A DNA stretch of 40,695 nucleotides from Mnemiopsis leidyi (GCA_000226015.1 JH155468.1:33683-74377); one strand, 5' to 3'. Shown: positions 20,263 to 30,990, counted from the first letter of the stretch. The notes: generated by a model from the sequence alone, not told the origin. A program made the numbers and translations.

Positions 20263-22252
20263 GGCAAAAGGGTCATATAGTTTGGTGAGTGGGGCAAGTA
20301 GCGCGCCATTGGCGCCAATGGATCCACTCAATAGAACAAATGGATGTTCCAATGGCGCCAATGGCGATGAGGTCAGTGGTGCCAATGGTGGTCCCCATCA
20401 CCATTGGCGCCAATGGATGTGTTCCATTGGCGACCATTGGATCATTTATAATGGATGCATTGGAACNNNNNNNNNNNNNNNNNNNNNNNNNNNNNNNNNN
20501 NNNNNNNNNNNNNNNNNNNNNNNNNNNNNNNNNNNNNNNNNNNNNNNNNNNNNNNNNNNNNNNNNNNNNNNNNNNNNNNNNNNNNNNNNNNNNNNNNNNN
20601 NNNNNNNNNNNNNNNNNNNNNNNNNNNNNNNNNNNNNNNNNNNNNNNNNNNNNNNNNNNNNNNNNNNNNNNNNNNNNNNNNNNNNNNNNNNNNNNNNNNN
20701 NNNNNNNNNNNNNNNNNNNNNNNNNNNNNNNNNNNNNNNNNNNNNNNNNNNNNNNNNNNNNNNNNNNNNNNNNNNNNNNNNNNNNNNNNNNNNNNNNNNN
20801 NNNNNNNNNNNNNNNNNNNNNNNNNNNNNNNNNNNNNNNNNNNNNNNNNNNNNNNNNNNNNNNNNNNNNNNNNNNNNNNNNNNNNNNNNNNNNNNNNNNN
20901 NNNNNNNNNNNNNNNNNNNNNNNNNNNNNNNNNNNNNNNNNNNNNNNNNNNNNNNNNNNNNNNNNNNNNNNNNNNNNNNNNNNNNNNNNNNNNNNNNNNN
21001 NNNNNNNNNNNNNNNNNNNNNNNNNNNNNNNNNNNNNNNNNNNNNNNNNNNNNNNNNNNNNNNNNNNNNNNNNNNNNNNNNNNNNNNNNNNNNNNNNNNN
21101 NNNNNNNNNNNNNNNNNNNNNNNNNNNNNNNNNNNNNNNNNNNNNNNNNNNNNNNNNNNNNNNNNNNNNNNNNNNNNNNNNNNNNNNNNNNNNNNNNNNN
21201 NNNNNNNNNNNNNNNNNNNNNNNNNNTCATTTGGAATTACAATGGCGACAATGGTACCAGTGGCGACCAATGGTACCAATGGCAACAATGGTACCGACAA
21301 TGGTACTGACAATGGCGACATTGGTGACAATGATATCAATGGCAACAATGGCAATAATGGTACCAATGGCGACAATGTGACAAAGAATGGCGACAATGAA
21401 ACCAATGGCGACAATGGCATTAATGGTACCAATGGCGATAATCAAGAATAAGAATACAGACGGTTGTGCGAATGGTGACAGTGGCACCAATGGCGACAAT
21501 GGCACCAATGGCGACAATGGCACCAATGGCAATATTCAGATAATAATTATACCGAATTCAGGAAAAGACAATTTCAGGAAAAGACAATTTTATTTTACGT
21601 CTGATAATAGTACATAAAAATATTAAAATATTAAGAATTCGCTTCCCTCACTATTAACATTTGTGAGTTTAAAAAACATAATATTACAAGATTACCGACT
21701 TCAGACAGTTCTTCAAAAATTATCGGCATTAACGACAGTGGTGCAAATGCGCCAATGTCGCCATTGTCGGTCCCATTGGCACCGCTGTCGCCATTTTTGA
21801 GGTATCATTTTTATCTTTGCCTGATTGCGCCAATGGCCTCATTAGCGACATTGGCGCCAAAGGCGACATTGGCTTGTATGGCGCCATTGTCGTCATTGGC
21901 GCCATTGTTGGTACTTTTGTTGCCATTGGTACCATTTTCGCCATTGTCGGTACCATTGTCGCCATTGCAATTCCAAATGGTCCATTCACTCTGAGTGGTG
22001 ATCGTGAAAAAGGTATCGCCATTGAGTGGTTCCAATGGATCCATTATAAATGATCCAATGGTCGCCAATGGCGATAGCCATTGTCGCCAATGGAACACAT
22101 CCATCGGCACCAATGGCGATGGGGACAACCATTGGCACCACTGACCTCATCGCCATTGGCGCCATTGGAACATCCATTTGTTCCATCGAGTTGATCCATT
22201 GGTGCCAATGGCGCAAATTGCCCCACTCACCAAACTCTATGACCCTTTTACC
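20263..22252. mobile_element. Foldback-type element made of 9-bp subrepeats
   Basis: The two ends are long inverted copies of each other. From 20263 the left arm reads GGCAAAAGGGTCATATAG then TTTGGTGAGTGGGGCAA, and the right arm, read backwards from 22252, gives GGTAAAAGGGTCATAGAG and the same continuation. Similarity extends about 200 bp up to the gap. Inside, both arms are packed with units of the form AATGGYRMC (for example AATGGCGAC, AATGGTACC). Flanks AGATTATT and AGATTTTT suggest an 8-bp target duplication with one mismatch. A non-repetitive spacer lies at about 21540-21725. Because the 9-mer lacks stops, all frames stay open and give meaningless TNGDNG- or MATMVP-type proteins; no transposase is seen. 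True length is unknown because of the gap. Confidence 0.8.
20467..21226. other. Assembly gap (760 N)
   Basis: A run of undetermined bases inside the foldback element. Its position at the edge of an inverted, highly repetitive arm suggests that assembly failed on the repeat; the size may be an estimate. Confidence 1.
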
Positions 22253-22286
22253 AGATTTTTCAACTTCATCTGTGTTTCATAACTGA

Positions 22287-22635
22287 AGCTTTTTTAAGCA
22301 GTAAATGTAAGGTTCTACATTTAGAATTTAATGATAATAAAAATTTTGAGTATGAATTAGATGATTTCAAATTGAAAAAAACTGTTCAGGAAAAAGATCT
22401 AGGTGTTCTTACCTTTGGCACCTTGCTTTGAAATGACCAGATTGAATCTTGTATAAGTAAAGCTAACCAAATGTTATTATGGATTAGAAATTTGATCTGT
22501 CGAGAAAGATCATTGATGCTTAGGGTTTATAAAGCTCTAAACTGTCCACATCTTGAGTATTTTGTTCAGCTTTGGAATCCTGCAGCAGAGCATGGAAATT
22601 GGTCTCAAATTTTTAGGATTGAGAGGAAGTTTTGA
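22287..22635 (+). pseudogene. LINE reverse transcriptase C-terminal fragment
   Basis: Broken reading frame in which KTVQEKDLGVLTFGTL, SKANQMLLWIRNLI and LRVYKALNCPHLEYFVQLWN can be read. These match the region just after the catalytic core of CR1/Jockey-type reverse transcriptases (KDLGV, ANKMLG, LYKSLVRPHLEY). At least two in-frame stops are present, so it is a dead remnant. It directly follows the foldback element. Confidence 0.85.
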
Positions 22636-22966
22636 ATCGTGTTGGACGTGGAAGTTACTTGGATAACAAAATAAAGCACAACAGTTTTCTTAAAGATAAC
22701 CCATTTGTTGCAAAAAGAAGTTTATTAACATCTATTACTTTTATATGTAATAGTTATTCAATTTACAGTTTTAAGATATTTTTGACGAGATGATATCCGT
22801 TTAACGTTCTAACGAAACGTCTCGCCAAGAGAGCAGCAATCTGCGAGCCGTGCACGAGTCGGGTAACACCTCCACAAGATATTTTTAGAGTTTAGTTGTG
22901 ATGATTCTGTCATCATTATCAATTATTTATTATTTATTATTATACATTGTCAGAGGTTGTCTGACC

Positions 22967-23015
22967 TGCTGCCGCGAAGCGGCAGTCCCCCGCGCGCTTC
23001 GCGCGCGGCGCGGCA
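22967..23015. repeat. GC hairpin, CTGCCGCGAAGCGGCAG family
   Basis: CTGCCGCGAAGCGGCAG is an almost perfect hairpin followed by a second, CGCGCGCTTCGCGCGCG. Related hairpins recur near 23134-23180, 23560-23610 (inverted) and 24052-24068, all inside or next to the GC-rich element, in a genome that is otherwise AT-rich. Confidence 0.8.
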
Positions 23016-23192
23016 GCGAAAATGGGCCGCAACGCAAGGCAAAATATATATATAAATTATTGTATCAGCGTTGCGTGTGTTACATGAACGGTTCCTTCAT
23101 ATTTAACCTTTTTTGCTAGCTGTTGCCTAGACGTGCTGCCGTGAGGCAGCAACCTCCTGAGCGCCGCGCGGCGCGCGCGAGACAAAGAAATC

Positions 23193-23282
23193 TCAACGGG
23201 CGATGCGCGTCTAGAATTTCTTCGCCAGGCCAGAAATGCGTGACAGCGCGTGATGGCCGCGACAGTAGGTTATCAACCTACA
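23193..23282 (+). mobile_element. Mini-element copy A with 9-bp target duplication
   Basis: 90 bp, flanked by AAAGAAATC at 23184-23192 and 23283-23291. One end is TCAACGGGCGATGCGCG, the other the hairpin GTAGGTTATCAACCTAC. It has no coding capacity and no convincing terminal inverted repeat. Confidence 0.8.
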
Positions 23283-23902
23283 AAAGAAATCCTGAGATTA
23301 AAGCTTATAAAAAGTAACAGACATATCGTGTGTAAGCACCAGATCGGGTGAAGGATAATTAACCACTTTAAAGTGAAGTGATCGCATCTGACTTGGGAAT
23401 TCCTGAATTACTTTTTTAGGAAAAAGAAATAGAAACAGCGAGCTAGTTAAATTAAAGATTAAGTAAATGGGGTCCAATGCTAAACCATTTGTGTGCTGTG
23501 AAATGGGAGCTGGCGAGTTTACCGAATTTTTATTCATGCTAAACACGGATGTCCTTGTCTCACGTTGCGCGCGCCGCGCCGGAGGCTGCCGCTTCGCGGC
23601 AGCAGGGCTATGCAACGTGTAGCAAGGATGTCCCTCTGCGAGTTGCCGGCGCAGCGTTCGCGCGTTGTATGTTGATATTAATCTACTTGCTACTGTCACG
23701 GCCATTACGCGTTCTTACGCATTCCTGGCGCATCGCCCGTTAAGGCGCTGCGCGGCAGAGCAACAATGACTGAGGTCCATAGTAGGCAATGTGCGAGCAA
23801 AGTTGCCTTTGTGCCATGCGAGCATAGTTGATAGTTGCCTTTGCTACACGTTGTCGAGGTGTTACCCGACCCGCGCGCGGCTCGCAGTTTTCTGCTCTCC
23901 TA

Positions 23903-23984
23903 TTGTAGGTTAATAACCTACTGGCGCGGCCATCACGCGCTCTCACGCATTTCTAAGAAATTCTAGACGCGCATCGCCCGTTGA
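23903..23984 (-). mobile_element. Mini-element copy B inside the TIR element
   Basis: 82 bp in reverse orientation, flanked by CTCTCCTA at 23895-23902 and 23985-23992. The related sequence at 31216-31300 reads straight through this site (CTGCTCTCCTGGCGTTTCG), giving an empty-site comparison. Confidence 0.85.
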
Positions 23985-24159
23985 CTCTCCTAACATTTCG
24001 TTAGAACGTTAGACGGATATCATCTCATCAAGCTACACGTTGCATACCAGCCCTGCTGCCGCGAAGCTCCGAAGGATCACAACGATAGAACTTCTTGATT
24101 TAGGTTGCTTGCAAGTGTTATACGGCAGCGCGCACCCTTCTGTCATTTTATTCCTATAG

Positions 24160-25507
24160 AGGGTTGGACAAAGTCAGACAATTGCAAGTGATGTGAAATA
24201 TGCATTAAACTTATTTGCAATAATACGTCTAGAAATTATTTGTTCCCCATCTACTACAAAATCATCCTTAGAGCTTACTCTAGATTTACTACGGATTTGG
24301 TTTATTATCTCCCAAGTTTTCTTGGAATTGCCACGATATTTATCAAATTTATTTGCATAGTGATTTGCCTTTGCGATTCCGATTAGGTTTTTAAGAAAGG
24401 TGTTAAATATTGTATAGTTTTCATGTCGTTGTGGACAGCCATTAGGAGTTTTTTATTGCATGTACCTTTCCAGTCGAAGTAGAGCCTATATTTCTTTTCA
24501 ATCGAGTTTATTAGGCCTTCAGTTATCCATGGATTTGAGATAGCATTTCTTTTAGTTGTTTAAGGAACAGTAAGCTTGCAGGTGGCATCAATTTTCTTAT
24601 GAAACTCAGATAGAATTGAGCCAAACGTGAAGCAATTTTGCTCAAACGAGTCTAAGTTGGTTTCAATGGCCTTACAGAGTTTTTCAAGGTTACTTGTTTT
24701 TAAATTTTGGGGAAGTTCCCTCGCTAAGAATATTGTTTTGTGATGGGAAATTTTATTGATTAATGTCCCTGACATTGTTGACAAATGAATATCATTAGTG
24801 TAAATGTTATCAATTCATGTTCTTTTGCAGTGTGGCATTTTGTGAGTGGCAATTGATATTGTTGGAATGAATCCATTATTGAAGATGGTTTGTTCAAAGG
24901 TTTGATCGTGTTGTGAAGAAAGATTTAAAAGGTCAACATTAAAATCACCAATAATGTAGGCTTTTTTCCCCTGAAGCTTAGAAAGGTTCTTTTCAAATTC
25001 TTCATTAAATTATGACATTTTTGAATTTGGTGGCCTATATATAACCCCAGCAACCAGATGTTCTGTACCGCAGTTGGTGATGTTGATGAAGAGTGATTCT
25101 ATACTTTCCTTGCATTAGGAGAGGTTTTTTATGACGGTAAAGTTTAAGGAGTTCTTAACATATAAACAAACACCACTACCCTTAGTTTTAGGCTGATTTG
25201 TCAATTCGCAACAATACCGCTTTTGATAGCAGGGAGTGTAGTTATTAAGTTGGTATAGATGTTCATTGATAGGGTCAGTATTTGTTTCTGCCAGTCCAAT
25301 AACTGAAAAGTCGTGACTTATACTAGACATTTGGACTGCAAAGCTATCAAAGGTTGTATAATTTTCATCAATGTTTAAAAAACAGGCTGAAAAATAGTAG
25401 TTGGCTTTGTTGGGTATCAGTCTGTTCAGTTGATAAATAGATAAAGAGCAACGTCTAACAATTTGTTGCGGCAACAGGTCAGGCAACGTCTGAGAAGAGC
25501 GTGACAC
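24160..25507 (-). pseudogene. LINE endonuclease-region fragment
   Basis: Minus-strand remnant of a non-LTR retrotransposon. At 25507-25115 one frame gives an apurinic-type endonuclease start (SVIGLAETNTDP, then a GSGVCLYVKN block). Further down come AGVIYRPPNSKMS, AYIIGDFNVDLLNLS and IDNIYTNDIHLSTMSGTL, typical endonuclease motifs (YRPP, GDFN). A linker follows with GNSKKTWEIINQIRSKSR. Several in-frame stops show that it is inactive. The copy ends near 24160, before the reverse transcriptase, which is unusual because LINEs normally lose the 5' side. Confidence 0.88.
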
Positions 25508-26534
25508 AAAAGCTCACTTGTGTCCAAATGGGGAGTCGAGCATGCGGCCCGGCGCGAGCCACAGGGCTTTACCTAACCAGGTGCTTACGCGCGCGGCTGC
25601 TACGCATGCTACACCTTTGGTGACAGGGCACGCAAAAGGGCTCTGATTAGGGGTCGTTCACATATGACGTCATCACCTAGAGAAGTTGTAGGTTGATAAC
25701 CTACTGTCGCAGCCATCACGCGCTATCAAAGAAATTCTAGACGCGCATCGCCCGTTAACTAGAGAAGGAGGGGGTTTCCAAATGACATAATTTACTTACC
25801 CAAAACCTAGATTGATTATTAAATGTGTAAAGGTTAACACAAATTGACAAATTATGATGATCTTCATTCTTCAATCCAGGTTGACATCACAATTCTTAAT
25901 TGAAACTTTAGATCTTGAAAAGTTCTCAAGCAAATTTTTTCCGACTTTAAATTAAGTTCAAGGTTATGTGGGTACAATTAGAGGCACTTTTTTGAAGGGG
26001 TGCCTTAGATAGGGTGCCCCGACAAAAGAAATGGATTCTTCTTGAAGGCATCCTGTAGCACATTTACTAATTGCTTCATTTTATATCTTTTAAATTATCA
26101 ACTTATTGTCATTATACTGTATTATCAACTTTTTGTCATTATACTGTATTTTGTCACAAATTTGATATTCAAATTAAAATGTCTAATACCAACATTACAT
26201 CTACTACTACAGCTAGAGATTGCCATGCTCCTGCCTGTGTAGGCATGTAATGTTAAGCACATAAGGTTGAGCACATAAAGCGTTACTCAAGCTATTAAGC
26301 TGCTTGCCTTACACCCACTAGGTAACCATAGACCAACTAAAATGGTTTCATGTGCCAGCTTTGTTGCTAAATCTTAGACCTTTATTAGTTTATTTTGTGA
26401 ACTTTTCCTTAAAATACTCTTCATCCGATATTGATCATATATTTTTAAAATTTGAATGGAAAAATATTCCCTTTCCATGGACACATGCATTTGACTTTTA
26501 CAAAATGTAACAATTCTTTTTATCTGCAGCAACC
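25508..26534. other. Intergenic region upstream of the HMG-box gene
   Basis: Holds mini-element copy C (25686-25758) and, at about 26090-26152, a short tandem duplication with TTATCAACTT and GTCATTATACTGTATT. The HMG-box gene's start codon follows an acceptor-like TTTATCTGCAG at 26518-26529, so a 5' non-coding exon probably lies in this stretch; it was not located. Confidence 0.5.
25686..25758 (-). mobile_element. Mini-element copy C with perfect 9-bp target duplication
   Basis: 73 bp in reverse orientation, starting TTGTAGGTTGATAACCTAC and ending GCATCGCCCGTTAA. It is flanked by CTAGAGAAG at 25677-25685 and 25759-25767. It is the shortest copy and lacks part of the middle present in copies A and D. 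Confidence 0.9.
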
Positions 26535-29500
26535 ATGGATAATCGGACATATTTTGAGAGAAAAGATGAGAATGTTGTGGTTGAAGAGGTGATGACTAAT
26601 GAACTTCAACGTCTTGTTATGCATGGTTTTAACCATAACCACATGCATGCAATGGTGTTATGATAAAAATTGAAGCTTCACCTTTTTAAATACAATACAA
26701 GGGTTTTGAAATAATTTTGCAGTCAATGTAGGGAGGATGTAGAAAGGTGGAGGGAAAAAGGACTAGAGGGAGGAGTAAGAAGAGTGGGGAGGAAGGAAGA
26801 GGGAAAAGATAAGACAGTGGAGGGAGAGGAAAAAGAATGGCGAGAGATGAAGGGAAAAGTAGGGAGGCATAAGTGAAAATTTTTAACCTGTGGGGGGATA
26901 GGATTCCTGTTTGTGCATACTGTAAAACATCTATTTACGGTGCCTCTATATACTATTTCCCTCCATTTACCAGGCCTTGCCCCATTCACCTGAAAGGCCA
27001 GGTAAATAGAGGTTTTACTGTATATAATTCAGGACAATCCATGGAGAGCATGTTTTATGAAAAAACAAATGGAATACCTGCTCAGGAATATCTTCTTAGA
27101 ATACTTCATAAACTTTTAAGCATTTTATTTGGCCGAAATTGCAACAAAGTGACCAACCTCTCACTCAGTTATCATCCCTGACAACAATACCTGAAGATCA
27201 GATGGTAACAGTACAGGAGGAGGTTATTACCACTGTCGATGCAGACCCTGTACCTAAACCTCAACCCATGATCGAGGAAGTTATGGATGAGGGTATGTTC
27301 TAACTTCTTTTGCCACTTTTCTCTTTACTCCAAGGCCGACCTTGCTGCTTGCATACCCTTGTTAGGAATGGTAAAATGCCTTTTAAACATGTCTTGATCA
27401 AATTTTACCAGCTGAAAGACAAGTTAAAATTGAAATTTGTCCAAGGTCAAGCCCCAAAGCGAGATCCAGAGCAAATAGCTGCTATAGAAAAACGGAGGAA
27501 ATTGACTCTCAAACCCAAGCCTGTGAAAACTGAAGTGAGTGGAAGAAAACGCAAATATCTCCTGCAGTACTGTAATTGCCTGTTGTTGTCGTTTTCATAT
27601 GTAAACTAACTAACTATATTATAACATGCTATTTCTGTAAAAGGTACCTAAGAATGATAAAATCTGTACTCGTGCCAATCTTAACTCAAGACTCTTGCAG
27701 ACTACAGGAAAAATAAAGAAGAAAAAAGCGAAAGGAGTGAAAAAAGAGAAAGGGAGACGAAAAGTTTCGGCCTATCTCCTTTACTCCAAACACATGAGGA
27801 CTAGCGTTACAAAGGAATATCCAGGTTTGTTTACCTAACGTTAAAACTTTTGTTACTGCTTCTGTTAGGTACACCAGATCCTGTACTGTGCACACTGTCA
27901 AGCACATCTAGGTACTTACAGCTGTGCAAGGGTTTGTATTCTCGCCTAAATGATTGACAGCTGTTTGCAAGTCCAACACCTTACTGTATACAATCCATAC
28001 AATGTTCTATCCGACACGGTTCTGTGTAGTCGTGAGTGTTTGTATTTGGTAGTAGCCGACAGTTCCAAACGTTCTAATGCGTAGCCCATTGTAGAATACG
28101 CTTTCTGTGAGAAACTCAAGTCCGTTTTTTATGATCTGATAACAAAAAGTTTGATCACAGTGAACGGAGTCATTCACAACTGCTTATATAAAGGGCCGCG
28201 TATTAACATAGTGGTTAGTTAGAGTGTGGTTGACTGCCTAATATATCAGAAGGACTCCGACGTTTGTGGAGGCCGCTAGCTTACTCTTCTTACAGAACTA
28301 ATTTCATTTTTCACTATGAAAAACTGTGAAATTTTGCTGAAGTCTTGGCCAAAAATTTGTTTCGCCATTTAGTCATGACCCTGGTTTAGGACACCCCTGG
28401 TTAATGCAAATGAGCAGGCATGAGCATTGTGTCATAGTAGAGCAAGCCAAGCAGTATGACTGTTGTTTGACGAGTCAAAAACACACCGATAATAAACAAT
28501 AAATTGATGATGACTCTTTGATTTCAAGAACGACCCCCCTTTTATTAATTTCGCTCCAATATGAAACTGGAAGTAACTTTGATACAGCTCAGAGGAGGCT
28601 TTCCAGCCGTGCTGTGCACGTTACGGCTGGCAGTTGGCTCATTTCACTATGAACTCTTTGTTAATTATTAACGTGTGATTTTATCAAAAAGCCGGTAGCT
28701 CAATTGGTAGAGCACTCATCTAGACAATGCAGAGGTTGTCGGATCATACCCGACTCGGCACGGTGCCGGCTCATGAATTTTCTGAATTGACTGTCAGTGG
28801 AAATCGTGTCCGTTCAAATATCTGCTCCGTACACATCATGTAGCTTGGTTGATCCTTCGGCCCACCCACAACATAACACACCCGTTAACATTCAGTGCAC
28901 ACCTCTGGGAGTCGAGCTTGCTCGAAATGAGGACCTGAAAAAGGCCCCCTCCCCACTTGAAACCACTTTATTAAAAACAATCACACAATCATAATTTTTG
29001 GTCTACCATTCTCTTGAACGTGAAGTAAATGAATGGTAGTTGTATTTCTGTGTAATTTTTATACCACTCCATACTTCAGAGTTGAAAATGATCGAGGTCA
29101 CGTCGAAACTAGCAAAGATGTGGAACGAACTTGATGACAATGATAAAGAATACTGGAAATCCAAAGAAACCGAAGAAAACTCCAAGGTTTTACAATCTTC
29201 AATAGCCATAACAGTTTTTTGTGATTACAAGCTCTGCTGGTAAACTTATTAAAGCGTTTGCACTTTGTGGTATCATAATGTTTTCAATTTCATAAGCATA
29301 GTGCAGACTGAAAACGACCACAAATTCAAAAAGAAGAGTGTAAATTCTCCGTTAACCAGGCATCTCTATCATATTTTCTTTCGCGAAAAGACTACTACAA
29401 AATTGAACTGCAGGTAGTCGTAGAGAAGAAAGTAAAGAAGAAGAAGAAGCGGGCTCTAGCTCCTCTTCCCCCTGACGGACCACCCGAAGCTCTTGACTTG

Positions 29501-29979
29501 GCTGCTCACTTGAAACTTTTGGGAGATTCCATCACAAAGATGGGTGAAATTACTGGGGAGGTAAGATGGGACCAATTAGTTGGACAACTGTCACTAACCA
29601 CAGCTATGTTGCGAGTCCTACGTAATCATGGCTATCATTGGTATCAAGTTTTACCGATCTGTTATAAACGTGAATTTAACGCGTGAAAAACATGTCTAAA
29701 GTCTTAACCTACACGCAACTAAAATCATCACAACACGGGCCTTATCACGTGACTAACATATTTCCCCAGTTGGCAGAGCGAGGAGACTCAGACTACAGCG
29801 AGTTGACGGTATCTGCGCTGCTAACCAACCTCCTAAACTGTCTTCTATGCGCATCTGCGCCGCTCCTATACCTCACCTCTCACGTGGAACAACTGAACGT
29901 GATTCCCGAGGAAAAACAGATAAAGATGCTGGACAATATTGCGTACATCATGCCTGGACTGGAGAATTTCAAGACGTAG
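26535..29979 (+). CDS. HMGXB4: HMGXB4-like HMG-box protein
   Basis: Seven exons: 26535-26588, 27169-27292, 27446-27534, 27701-27824, 29080-29186, 29414-29560, 29770-29979; phases fit and give 284 residues. The HMG box (sequence-nonspecific DNA bending) spans exons 4-5: RRKVSAYLLYSKHMRTS, then LAKMWNELDDNDKEYWKS. A lysine-rich linker (KKVKKKKKRALAPLPPDG) leads to the family's C-terminal domain, AAHLKLLGDSITKMGEI and, at the end, LDNIAYIMPGLENF, which is nearly diagnostic of HMGXB4 (HMG2L1), a nuclear regulator linked to chromatin remodelling complexes. It is about half the vertebrate length (about 600); the N-terminal half is short and unlike it. The first exon has a good start context (GCAACCATGG), but its donor (GAG|GTGATG) is weak, and exon 3's acceptor was chosen to keep frame; extra exons may be missed. 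Confidence 0.88.
26725..26872. repeat. Polypurine tract in HMGXB4 intron 1
   Basis: About 148 bases that are almost only A and G on the plus strand, with irregular GGGAGGA/GAAAA content rather than a strict tandem unit. Such tracts can form triplex DNA; here it is merely an observation of composition. Confidence 0.85.
26918..27022. mobile_element. Pogo/Tigger-like MITE, 105 bp
   Basis: Terminal inverted repeats TACTGTAAAACATCTATTTA (left) and TACAGTAAAACCTCTATTTA (right, reversed) differ at two positions. The outermost TA fits the TA target duplication of Tc1/mariner-type elements, and CAGTAAAACCTC resembles pogo-type termini. An inner palindrome (ATTTACCAGGCCTT with AAGGCCAGGTAAAT) nests inside. 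Confidence 0.75.
27825..29079 (+). other. Long intron 4 of the HMGXB4-like gene
   Basis: Splits the HMG box coding sequence. It contains the SINE at 28687-28990; the stretch 27830-28680 shows no recognised exon or element. Confidence 0.6.
28687..28990 (+). mobile_element. tRNA-derived SINE in HMGXB4 intron 4
   Basis: The head GCCGGTAGCTCAATTGG, TAGAGCA is a tRNA D-arm region with a good A box. The T-stem GTCGG/CCGAC is perfect, but the T-loop reads ATCATAC instead of the TTCRANNC consensus and the anticodon stem does not pair, so it is not a working tRNA gene. About 220 bp of unrelated body follows, ending in an A-rich stretch near 28970-28990. No similarity to the other SINE's body was noticed. 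Confidence 0.7.
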
Positions 29980-30702
29980 TGAAGATTTAGAGTTCAGATA
30001 AATCTGCTTTCTGTGTTGGTCAGATGGACGTTTTAAAGTTTTGCGAAGTGAATACTCAATGGCATAACATTACTGGTAACTATTTGAATATGTGAGAAAT
30101 TCTTGCTCCAGAGGGAAATTCAGATCCCCAAAATTGTACCTAAACGATATACAGAAGAACTAATGATTTCTTGAGTCAGTGAACTGTTATAATACAGAAT
30201 CATTATAAAAAAACTGGCTTATAATTGATTTTAAATCTGTCTTAAAATCTGTCTTAAATACTGACCGATACCATTTTATTTGTTGACCACTGTGTCGTCA
30301 CCTCAGTATCAACAGCAGTTTGTATACTGTCCAGTCTCTTAGTTATGCCAGTGAAGGTTACTTAAACAAGTATGTTACAAGTTCTCAAAGTTTACCATTG
30401 AACGTTTTACCATTTAATTAATGTATAAATGAAAGTGATAATCCGGTTTGCTTTTTTGGTGGGGTCGATGTGTGTACTCTTCTATTGATGAGCAAATATT
30501 CTCAATTTTTAACAATTGTAAAGTAATACAAGTTGCAAGAGCGTTTGTTGAAAATGTTATGATTCATTTTCCATCTTTGTTGAACTAAGTGAACTAGGTA
30601 AACATTACAGGATTTCTTTAGGAATGAAACATCACTTGAATTGTTAAGTCATATTTACCTGCTTAATCGGAAACGTTCTGGTATTCAATTAAATTTTTAA
30701 TT
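29980..30702. other. Region downstream of the HMGXB4-like gene
   Basis: Presumed 3' UTR and intergenic DNA, AT-rich. No exon, clear poly(A) signal or repeat was recognised. Confidence 0.5.
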
Positions 30703-30710
30703 CGTTATAT

Positions 30711-30990
30711 CAGTGGCGTAACGTTGTAGGTCTAGCCAATATGGCGCCCCTCGGCGATGAAAATGCGCCCCTAAGTGGCGCCCCTGGTGTAAGGGCTTAC
30801 TGGGAGCAATTTGTGAAAAAATGGCCGAAAAATCTAAATAAAAAGTGAAGTTATTAAACCAAACACGCGATTTTGCTAGTCGCGCAGTTAATCTTGCAAA
30901 ATTGTCCCATATTTTTGTGACGATTTGGCGCCCCCTTATGACGGCGCCCCCCGGCGTAGCCGGGGTGGCCGGGGCATCGTTACGCCGCTG
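30711..30990. mobile_element. hAT-type MITE, 280 bp
   Basis: Starts CAGTGGCGTAACG and ends CGTTACGCCGCTG, inverted repeats with one mismatch, of the CAGTGGCGTA kind known from hAT elements. It is flanked by perfect 8-bp duplications CGTTATAT at 30703-30710 and 30991-30998, the hAT hallmark. The interior is non-coding, with GGCGCCCC motifs near both ends. Confidence 0.95.

Larger units (their letters stand above)
22791..24031. mobile_element. GC-rich terminal-inverted-repeat element
   Basis: The left end TTGACGAGATGATATCCGT, TTAACGTTCTAACGAAA (22792 on) is inverted at the right end (TTTCGTTAGAACGTTAGA, CGGATATCATCTCATCAA, to about 24031). Subterminal sequence is also inverted: GGGTAACACCTCC near 22861 and GAGGTGTTACCCGAC near 23860. 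The right arm is interrupted by a mini-element at 23903-23984. The interior has GC hairpins with CTGCCGCGAAGCGGCAG-type arms and no recognisable transposase. A further end fragment is at 31216-31300, so the family is dispersed. Class unknown. Confidence 0.75.

Noticed and set aside
20261-21617. Long open frames giving NGTNGDNG, MATMVP or PLSPLVPL proteins, resembling a collagen-like or asparagine-rich gene
   Set aside because: The 9-bp unit has no stops in any frame, frames on both strands are equally open, and most of their length is assembly gap. They are repeat artefacts.
23123-23743. Several short frames in the GC-rich element (arginine/alanine-rich)
   Set aside because: GC-rich hairpins give chance open frames on both strands; none resembles a known domain.
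28687-28762. A functional tRNA gene
   Set aside because: D-arm and T-stem look good, but the T-loop consensus is lost, the anticodon stem does not pair and the acceptor ends do not match; a SINE head explains it better.
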